Assembly: GCA_028826165.1 (NCBI GenBank)
Contig: JAPDFW010000085.1
Span: 278,679 to 342,678, forward strand
DNA length: 64,000 nt
Source of the DNA: Anaeramoeba ignava
Lineage: Eukaryota > Metamonada > Anaeramoebidae
Reading direction: 5' to 3'
This document shows positions 34,708-43,340 of this stretch, one piece after another. A program made the translations under genes and the position numbers. Under the pieces are notes generated by a model. It was not told the DNA's origin, did no database searches, and saw only the letters and a program-made list of their open reading frames with translations. Numbering within the stretch: position 1 is the stretch's first letter; every line of letters starts with the position of its first letter.

Positions 34708-35544
34708 TTAAACAAAAATTTTCATTCGATCATTAATTTTTGCTCGACATAAAGGACAATTAGTAACAAGCATACTACAACTGTCACAACAGCAACAATG
34801 ACGGCAAGGAAGAAAAACAACAGTTTTTGATTTATCAAAACAAACAACACATAAATCGGAATTTTTTCTTGAAATTTCATTTTGAATTAACTGAAGAGAT
34901 CTTGAGAATTCAGCTTCAAGTTCTTGCAAAAGAGTAACAGATAATTGAGAGATTTGATCTGATTTTAAGGAGAAAATTTTGGAATCCAAAAGTTTGCGAA
35001 CATTTTCATCTTTGCTCATGTCTGAATTAATAGATTGATTTGAATTTTCCGAAACTTGGAAATCATAACTGAAAGGTCCATCAAAATTAACATAAAAAAC
35101 TGCTTTATCTGAGCCACTGACAGTTGGAATTAATAAATGGTTATCGCGATAAACAATTGATTCTTTTATTAGATTTCCGTTTTTTGTGAATTGAATCAAG
35201 TTTTTGTTCAAATCAAATAAACATCCAACTGAATCACCCTTTTTGTAAGTTTCCAAATTTAGAGTTGGATTTCCTGATGAATTAAATAATCCTCCATCAT
35301 CAGAATGATATCCAACTGATTGACTTTTCCATCCCACCATATCGCGATCAGAATATCCTTTGGGTGCAAATCCTATTCCTATTATTCCATCTTTTGGTGA
35401 ATTTTCGGATATTTTTGCTTCATAATAAATTATGTTTTGTGAATTAGGTTTTGCAATGAATTGAATGATTCCTTCTTTGGATTTTGTTGTAAATTCTTCT
35501 GTACCAATTATTCCTATTTTCCTATAAATTGAACAAGATTTCAT
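34708..35544 (-). CDS. SPRY-RING E3 ubiquitin ligase-like protein
   Basis: A single 278-codon exon. Residues of about 30-165 form a SPRY/B30.2-like fold (YYEAKISENSPKDGIIGIGF, VGWKSQSVGYHSDDGGLF, KKGDSVGCLFDLNKNLIQFT). Residues of about 180-215 are helical. The C terminus is a RING-HC finger of the IAP/MIB type (CVVCFDKSKTVVFLPCRHC, then CCCDSC and CPLCRAKI). SPRY plus C-terminal RING is the layout of RSPRY1 and RanBPM-like ligases. A cytosolic E3 that recognises substrate through SPRY is the probable role. Odd point: four consecutive cysteines follow the RING His. Confidence 0.85.
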   Translation of the reverse strand: MKSCSIYRKIGIIGTEEFTTKSKEGIIQFIAKPNSQNIIYYEAKISENSPKDGIIGIGFAPKGYSDRDMVGWKSQSVGYHSDDGGLFNSSGNPTLNLETYKKGDSVGCLFDLNKNLIQFTKNGNLIKESIVYRDNHLLIPTVSGSDKAVFYVNFDGPFSYDFQVSENSNQSINSDMSKDENVRKLLDSKIFSLKSDQISQLSVTLLQELEAEFSRSLQLIQNEISRKNSDLCVVCFDKSKTVVFLPCRHCCCCDSCSMLVTNCPLCRAKINDRMKIFV

Positions 35545-35561
35545 ATTTAAGATAAAAAAGA

Positions 35562-37164
35562 ATGAAAAAGAAAAAAAATGATTTTCCTTTTTTTCCTTTT
35601 TTTTTTAATTTTTATTTTATTTTAATTAAAAATCGGATAAATATTTATTTTAATATTTATTTTAATATTTATTTTAATATTTATTTTAATATTTATTTTA
35701 ATATTTATTTTAATATTTATTTTAATATTTATTTTAATATTTATTTTAATATTTATTTTAATATTTATTTTAATATTTATTTTTAATATTTATTTAAATA
35801 TTTATTTTAATATTTTTTTAATTTAATATTTAATTTTAATATTTATTTTTTAATATTTATTTTAATATTTATTTTAATATTTATTTTAATATTTATTTTA
35901 ATATTTATTTTAAATATTTATTTTAATATTTTCAATATTTATTTTAATATTTATTTTTCAAAAATCGGATAAAATATTTATTTTAATATTTATTTTAATA
36001 TTTATTTTAATATTTAATTTAATATTTATTTTAATATTTTATTTTTAATATTTATTTTGATATTTATTTTTAATTTATTTTTTTTTAATATTTATTTTAA
36101 TATTTATTTTTTTGATATTTTTGATATTTTTATTTTTTTTTTATTTATTAAAATATTTATTTTAATATTTGTTTTAATATTTATTTTAAATATTTAATTT
36201 AAATATTTAATTTAGTATTTATTTTGATATTTTATTTTAATATTTATTTCAAAAATCGGATAAATATTTATTTTTAATATTTATTTCAATATTTATTTTG
36301 ATATTTATTTTAATATTTATTTTTAATATTTATTTCAATATTTATTTTAATATATAATTTAATATTTATTTTAATATATATTTTAATATTTATTTTGATA
36401 TTTATTTTAATATTTATTTCAAAAATCGGATAAATATTTATTTTTGATATTTATTTTTAATATTTATTTTAAATATTTATTTTTAATTTATTTAATTTAA
36501 TATTTATTTTTCAAAAATCGGATAAATATTTTTATTTTTAATATTTATTTCAATATATATTTTTAATATTTATTTTTAATATTTAATTTTAATATTTTTA
36601 TTTTTGATATTTATTTTAATATTTATTTTAATATTTGATAAATATTTTAAAAAATTTATTTTTTTAATATTTATTTCAATATTTATTTTATTTATTTTAT
36701 TTTAATATTTATTTCAATATTTATTTTTAATATTTATTTTTAATATTTATTTTTATATTTATTTTTATTATTTATTTCAATATTTTATTTCAATATTTAT
36801 TTTAATATTTATTTTTAATATTTATTTTAATATTTATTTTAATATTTATTTTAATATTTATTTCAAAAATCGGATAAATATTTATTTTAATATTTATTTC
36901 AATATATATTTTAATATTTATTTTAATATTTAATTTAATATTTATTTTAATATTTATTTTAATATTTATTTTAATATTTATTTTAATATTTATTTTGATA
37001 TTTATTTTAATATTTATTTTAATATTTATTTTAATATTTATTTTAATATTTATTTTGATATTTATTTTAATATTTATTTTAATATTTATTTTAAAAATCA
37101 ATTTTTTCATTTTTTTCAATCAATTTAATAAAAAGAAAAAGAATTAAGAAAACCAATTTATGAA
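35562..37164. repeat. 1.5-kb TTTTAATATTTA satellite with six embedded CGGAT elements
   Basis: This gene-free stretch between the SPRY-RING start and the first DUF3592-like gene is a 12-nt repeat (ATTTATTTTAAT) with many length variants. The block CAAAAATCGGATAAATATTT or a close form recurs at about 35629, 35959, 36250, 36419, 36512 and 36862. These are almost the only CG dinucleotides here, and the array restarts after each one. ORFs of Ile/Asn/Tyr/Phe in this region are repeat translations. Confidence 0.85.
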
Positions 37165-38410
37165 ATGAATGGAAATGGAGCAAGAATTATTTTAATTTTT
37201 TTTATCGCAACTGGATTTGTTGGTGGACTTATTTGGCTTGCAGTTGATCAAGCTTATCTCTCAAATTTTGAAAAAATTGAATGTAAAATAATTGATAAAT
37301 ATCTTGATGTAAATAAATAATTCAAGAAATAAAGAAATATTTTTTTTTTGCTTGACAAAAAAAATTGATATCATTTTCTATTTATGTTAGTATGAAGTTT
37401 TTAAAAAAATATCTACTAATTGTAAAGGACCAACTACTTTAAATTATATTTCAAATTTTCAAGTTACTTATTCTGTAAATGGGAATGATTATGAAGAATT
37501 ATCTTGTTGGTTTGGAAAAGAATGTTTAACTTCAGAAGGAAAATCTTGCAGTGTAAATAAGTTGGAAAAAAAATATTTGATTTAAATTGAAAGAAAAGCA
37601 AAAAATAACCAAAAATTTGTTCCACTTTTTTTTTCATTTAAAAATATAATAACAAATGTAATAATAAATAGGAAAAAGCTTGTACAGGATTAAGAAAGAA
37701 TGGAGTTTGTAGAAGATATATTCATTTAGGAAAAAGTGATATTTATACTAAATTTGATATTGGAAAAAGTTATGATTGTTGGTATTGGAAAGAAGATCCA
37801 AGATATTCAACATTGAAATTACCAAGACCAAGTTATCTTTGGAGTTTATTTTTATGGATTCCTTCTTTAATATTTTGGATTTCTGTTTTATGGAGTAAGT
37901 ATTTCAAATTTGATTTTTCTTTTCAATTGATTTTAATTTTCATTTTGATTTTCAAAAAAAAAACACAAAGTATGGATTCAAAATTCTTCAAAATGTTGTA
38001 ATTCTAATTCTAATTCTAATTGTGATTGTGATTGTGATTGTGATTGTGATTGTAGTTCTGATTCTGATTGTAATTGTAATTGTAATTGTGGAAAAAATAG
38101 GAATGAAAGAGAAAATGGTTATTACAATCCTCAACCAAGAATTCTTGAAATAATTCCAAAACAAAATTCAAATCCATTTCCAATAACAAATGAAGAAGAA
38201 ATTCAAAAAGAAGAACTTGAAATGAAATATGATTATCAACCAGAATCTATAAAAGAGAATGAATTTAAAACTGATACTGATTTTAAAACTGATACTGATT
38301 TTAAAACTGATTATGAATTTAAAACTGATTATGATTCAATTAATTATGAATTTGGAAATCAAATTGAATCAACTAATTTTGATCCAAATCAAGAAAATAA
38401 AGAATTTTAA
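37165..38410 (+). CDS. Two-TM Cys-containing ectodomain protein, DUF3592-like, tandem copy 1, four exons
   Basis: Exons 37165-37308, 37391-37552, 37672-37894 and 37971-38410 encode 322 residues. The order is TM helix 1 (RIILIFFIATGFVGGLIWL), an ectodomain of about 120 residues with ECKIIDKYLD, NFQVTYSVNGNDYEELSCWF, KEC, CTGLRKNGVC and DIGKSYDCWYWKEDP, then TM helix 2 (YLWSLFLWIPSLIFWISVLW) and a cytosolic tail. The pattern 'VTYSVNG...DIGKSYDCWYWKEDP' resembles DUF3592 (T.EYTVNG...VG..V.VYY.P.NP). The two-TM/Cys-loop layout also recalls BK-channel beta subunits, so neither is certain. The tail starts with alternating Cys and Asp/Asn from (TGTGAT)n and contains FKTDTDFKTD repeats. Confidence 0.72.
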
Positions 38411-38524
38411 ATTGAATTTTTAATTTTTTTTCATTTTTTTTTTGCCAGTTCATTTTTAAATTATTATTTCTTTAAAATAAAACAAAAAAAAAAAGCAAAA
38501 ATATAAACTAAAATTAATTAAAAA

Positions 38525-39857
38525 ATGAGAGATGGAATGAGTGATTTTATATTTTCAATTTTTGTTTTTGTTTTTCTTTCACTTGGATTTGTTGGAGCTT
38601 TAATTTGGTATGGAATTGATCAAGCTTATCTTTCAAATTTTGAAAAAATTGAATGTAAAATTGTTGATAAATATCTTGATGTAAAAATAATAAAAATCAA
38701 AATCTAAATCAAAATCAAATTCAAATTCAAAATCAAAATCAAAATCAAAATCAAAATCAAAATCAAAATCAAAATCAAAATCAAAACCAAAATCAAAATC
38801 AAAATCAAAATCAAAACCAAAATCAAAATCAAAATCAAAATTAAAATTAAAATCAAAATCAAAATCAAAATCAAAATTAAAATTATTTTAGTATGAAGTT
38901 TTTGAAAAGAAACATGGAACTTGTTTTGGAGCAACTACTTTAAATTATATTTCAAATTTTCAAGTTACTTATTCTGCAAATGGGAATGATTATGAAGAAT
39001 TATCTTGTTGGTTTGGAAAAGAATGTTTAACTTCAAAAGGAAGAACTTCAGAAGGTCAATCTTGTAAAGTAAATATTTGATTTAAATTGGAAGAAAAGCA
39101 AAAAATAACCAAAAATTTGTTCCACTTTTTTTTCATTTAAAAATATAATAACAAATATAATAATAAATAGAAAAAAGATTGTACAGAATCAAGAAAGAAT
39201 GGAGTTTGTAGAAGATATATTCATTTAGGAAAAAGTGATATTTATACTAAATTTGATATTGGAAAAAGTTATGATTGTTGGTATTGGAAAGAAGATCCAA
39301 AATATTCAACATTGAAATTACCAAGACCAAGTTATCTTTGGAGTTTATTTTTATGGATTCCTTCTGCAATATTTTGGATTTTATTTTGTTTTTGTGAGTT
39401 TAGACTTTTTTGGATTGTGAATTCAATTCAATTCTAATTTTAATTTTATTTTAAAACATAAAAAGCTTTAATTGGTAGAAGTTGTGGATATAATACAAAT
39501 TGTTGTATGAGATTCGAATTTATGAATTCCTGTAGAAAAAGAAAAAGAGAAAGAAATCAAACAAGAATTTTTTATTATAATGATGAAAATGAAAAACAAA
39601 ATTCAAATAAAAATTTAAAACCAATTCCAATAACAAATGAAGAAGAAATTCAAAAAGAAGAACTTGAAATGAAATATGATTATCAACCAGAATCTATAAA
39701 AGAGAATGAATTTAAAACTGATACTGATTTTAAAACTGATACTGATTTTAAAACTGATACTGATTTTAAAACTGATTATGATTCAATTAATTATGAATTT
39801 GGAAATCAAATTGAATCAACTAATTTTGATCCAAATCAAGAAAATAAAGAATTTTAA
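38525..39857 (+). CDS. DUF3592-like two-TM protein, tandem copy 2, four exons
   Basis: Exons 38525-38680, 38892-39068, 39171-39393 and 39466-39857 encode 315 residues. Exon phases are identical to copy 1 (0,0,1), and exon 3 has exactly the same length (223 nt). Ectodomain cysteines are conserved (ELSCWFGKEC, SYDCWYWKEDP). It differs in a slightly longer exon 2 (GKECLTSKGRTSEGQSCK) and in the start of the tail, where a basic segment (CRKRKRERNQTR) replaces the Cys-Asp run. The end of the tail (FKTDTDFKTD, then YEFGNQIESTNFDPNQENKEF) is nearly identical to copy 1. Intron 1 (38681-38891) has gained an AAAATC repeat that the other copies lack. Confidence 0.72.
38698..38885 (+). repeat. (AAAATC)n inside intron 1 of DUF3592-like copy 2
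   Basis: About 30 hexamers. The equivalent introns of copy 1 (37309-37390) and copy 3 (40143-40210) are short and lack it, which dates the expansion after the gene triplication. Confidence 0.85.
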
Positions 39858-39989
39858 ATTGAATTTTAAATGAAATTGTTTTTTTAATTGGACTAAATTT
39901 AATTGAGAATAAAAAAATTACTCAAAAAAAAAAATTTCATTTTTTCTTAATTTTTGTTTTTTTTTTTTATCATTTTAAAAAAGAAAAAC

Positions 39990-41526
39990 ATGTCAAAAGA
40001 TTCAGGTCATTTGATTGTGATTCTTATTTTTTGTTGGCTTGCATTTGGATTTATTGGAGGTTTTATTTGGCTTGGAGTTGATCAAGTTTATCTTTCAAAA
40101 TATCAAAAAACTGAATGTAAAATTGTTGATAAATATCTTGATGTAAAAATAATAAAAATAAAAATTAAAAAATAAATGAATTATTTAAATTTAAATTGAA
40201 TTATTTTTAGTATGAAGTTTTCCAAAAAAGTAGTAAAAATTGTACTGGAGTAACTACTTTAAATTATATTTCAAATTTTCAAGTTACTTATTCTGCAAAT
40301 GAAAATGATTATGAAGAATTATCTTGTTGGTTTGGAAAAGAATGCAAAATTTCAGAAGGAAAATCTTGCAGTGTAAATAATTTACAAGAAAAGCAAAAAT
40401 TAACCAAAAATTAATTCCACTTTTTTATCTATTTATAAATATCATAATAAATATAAATATAATAAATAGGTAAAAGCTTGTACAGGATTAAGAAAGAATG
40501 GAGTTTGTAGAAAATATGTTAATTTGGATAAAAATGATATTTATACTAAATTTGATATTGGAAAAAGTTATGATTGTTGGTATTGGAAAGAAGATCCAAA
40601 ATATTCAACATTAAAATTACCAAGACCAAGTTATCTTTGGAGTTTATTTTTATGGATTCCTTCTTCAATATTTTGGATGGTTGTTTGCTGTACTTATTGT
40701 CGTAGATTAGATTGTGGTAATATCAATAAATAAAAAACGAATATTAAATATTGAATTGAATTAAATATTGAATTGAATTGAATTGAATTTAATATTGAAT
40801 TGAATTAAATATTAAATATTGAATTGAATTGAATATTTAATATTGATTTGAATTGAATATTGATTTGAATTGAATTTAATATTAAATATTGAATTGAATA
40901 TTGAATTGAATATTGATTTGAATTTAATTGAATTGAATATTGAATTTAATATTGATTTGAATTTAATTGAATTAAATATTGATTTGAATTTAATTGAATT
41001 GAATATTGAATTGAATTTAATATAAATATTAAATATTGAATTAAATATTAAATATTAAATTGATTTGGATTTGGAAATAGATTCTTGTTGTAGTTGTTGT
41101 AATTCCAATAGACATCGCAGAATATATCCATATCATTTTCAAGGTACATATGATGATTCAGATATAGTTATTACAAGACCAATTTTACAAGTATCAGAAA
41201 AAACTCAAGAAGAACTTGCAAAAGAGGAAATTCAACAAGCAGAAAACTTTGAAAAAGAGAATAATCAATTTAAATTTGAAAATCAAAATCAATTTAAATT
41301 TGAAAATCAAAATCAAAATGAAAAGAAAATTCAAATTGATTATATTTATCAACCAGAAATTGAGACTAAACCAATAATTAATTCAATTCCTCAAATTGGA
41401 ATAAATGATTCTGATTATAATTATAATCCAAATATTGATGTTGGTCCAATTAATTATGAAATTGGTAATCAAATTGAATCAAGTGATTTTGATCCAAATC
41501 AAAATCAAGAAAATAAAGAATTTTAA
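39990..41526 (+). CDS. DUF3592-like two-TM protein, tandem copy 3, four exons
   Basis: Exons 39990-40142, 40211-40372, 40470-40716 and 41081-41526 give 335 residues. TM1 is LIVILIFCWLAFGFIGGFIWLG. The ectodomain keeps ECKIVDKYLD, ELSCWFGKEC and SYDCWYWKEDP. TM2 runs into a Cys-rich turn (WMVVCCTYCRRLDC), and after the intron DSCCSCCNSNRHRR. The tail is the most diverged of the three but still ends in YEIGNQIESSDFDPNQNQENKEF. Exon 3 is 24 nt longer than in copies 1 and 2. An upstream ATG at 39954 is in frame but encodes only Phe/Lys-rich sequence from the promoter tract, so 39990 is preferred. Intron 3 is a TTGAATTGAATA repeat. Confidence 0.7.
40717..41080 (+). repeat. Intron 3 of DUF3592-like copy 3: (TTGAA/TTGAATATTAAA)n
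   Basis: A 364-nt intron of TTGAATTGAATATTAAATA-like units. Its counterparts in copies 1 and 2 are 76 and 72 nt, so the expansion is specific to copy 3. Confidence 0.8.
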
Positions 41527-41587
41527 TTTGAATTTTAATTTTAATTTTAATTTTAATTTTAATTTTGTTTTTGTTTTTGATTTTAAT

Positions 41588-43204
41588 CTAAAATTTGGAA
41601 TGAAAATTTTCATTTAAAGCTCGATTCAAAACATCTTCTAATTTATCCAAAGGAATTCTCATATCACTACCCTTTGAATTAGCATAAACTCTCCAATATT
41701 CACAACCAGAAGAATGAGAAAACCACCAAAAAATAGGTCTTGAACCAAGTTTTGCAGAAGTTTGAAACTCAATAATTTTTGGATGAGATAAAGAGAATAT
41801 TATGTTATAAAAAGAACCACCATGAGCACCAATTACAGCCTTTGCATTGTTGAAAAAATTAACAAGTTTTTTTAAATCGGAATAATCACGATGAGAAAAA
41901 TACTTGAATTTGTCGCCATATCTTTTCTTTAGATAATCTTCAACTTCGTTTGAATTCAAAACATTTCTTCCATTTCTTGAATTTATTCTTGGCAAATAAA
42001 TAATATATTCAGGATTTGGATTTCGGATTTCGAGATCGGAATAAGTTTCCAAAATGGATTTGACAAGAAAATTTTTGGATTCATAAATTAAACGCGGATT
42101 CCAAATTGTTGCTCCACAAGCCATAAGGAATTCATCAGCATCATATTTGGTTCCTGGTTGATAATATTCAATTTCCACATTGAATTCTTTTTTGACAATA
42201 TCCCAAAAAGAATAAACAATTTGATCAACCGGCCTGAGAACAAGAAGCGTGTATCCTTTGTCTTTGATATAAGGTCTTGCTTGTATAATAGGGCACAAAC
42301 CATGATCAATCCAGTGCTGAAAGTAATTGGATTGAGCTGGTGTTATAATTGCTAATTTTTTGAAATGTTTCCCATTTCCCGGCGTTAGAGATTGAAATTA
42401 CTCATTCTTGTTGTTTCCAAACACTCGGGAATTCTGTCAAAACTGAAATCCTTAACAAAAGTCATATTCCCTGTTGTGTAATATGGCTCAGTCATACTCA
42501 TTTCATGTTTTTCACAATCTCCTTGTGCCATTGGTGGCTTATCGTTTTCACCACAAAAATGCCGATGCGATTCCTCGTCTAAAGTATGTGGTGCTTGAAG
42601 ATAAAATGATCCAAATTTTATATGATATAATATTTCCTTTTCAGAAATTATATGTTTTGATACTCTTAAATGCTCATCATAATTGTCATATCGTATAAAC
42701 TTTGTATCTTCTTCAGTGTGATAAAAATATGGGTTCTCATAGTAATATAAATTCATGTCATATAGATTTGAAAAGGGATCATTTATATCCATTGATAAAT
42801 TTTTTTGATTTAAAACTTCATTTTTAAATTGAGTAAATTCATTTTCAATTTGAATTAATTTTTTGGAAACTTTTTGCAGTTCTTGATCTTTTTGGGATAA
42901 TTTGATTTGTAGTGAATCAATAGTGATAACTGGGGATTCTTCGTTATCTTCTGTTTTTGCTATTTTGAAAATTCAAAAAAAGCAAGAAAGAAAAGAAAAG
43001 AAATTTTTTTTTAAAAATTAAGAAAAAAAAATAATTTTTTCTTTTGAAATATTAAATTTTACCATCTGAAAAAGAATAAAAAGTTATAAATAAAATGACA
43101 GAAAAAGTCAAAACGAATACTGCAAAAAAAAGAAAAAGCTTGTTTCTAAAGATTCTTTTGAAACCTAAACCTCCTTCAAATTGAAAAACTTTTTTTGCAT
43201 CCAT
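41588..43204 (-). CDS. Type II membrane glycosyltransferase, GT61 (DUF563) family, three exons
   Basis: Exons 43063-43204, 42402-42959 and 41588-42351 encode 487 residues. The N terminus is short and cytosolic, followed by a signal anchor (LFLFFAVFVLTFSVILFITF) and a coiled-coil stalk (LSQKDQELQKVSKKLIQIE), so the catalytic domain faces the Golgi lumen. Splicing a 50-nt intron yields TIITPAQSNYFQHWIDHG. The GT61 signature NAKAVIGAHGGSFYNIIFS lies about 90 residues from the end. GT61 includes EOGT and plant xylosyl/arabinosyl transferases, and the donor sugar cannot be told from sequence. The short intron (42352-42401, GTAATT..TTAG) contains CTCTAAC, which resembles a branch site. Without splicing, exon 2 appears to end at a TAA and exon 3 to begin at an internal Met. 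Confidence 0.88.
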
Positions 43205-43340
43205 TATTAATTTTTGAAATTATTATAAATTTTTTTTGTAAAAGTTTTGGAAAATGAAAAATGAAAAAAAATGAAAAATGAAAAATGTTTTTTTGGATTT
43301 GAAAAAGCAAAAAAAAAAATATAATTAAATTCAAAAAAAT

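Noticed and set aside
35562-37119. Possible CRISPR array or regularly spaced direct repeats
   Set aside because: The host is eukaryotic, spacing is irregular, there are no unique spacers and no cas genes. It is a simple satellite.
37165-41526. BK-channel beta subunit family assignment
   Set aside because: Topology fits, but the cysteine spacing does not match well. DUF3592-like resemblance is at least as good, so no family name was fixed.
42385-42792. Separate 135-residue protein
   Set aside because: It is the middle exon of the GT61 gene read past its donor. Upstream sequence in frame supplies the coiled-coil stalk and a further exon supplies the signal anchor.
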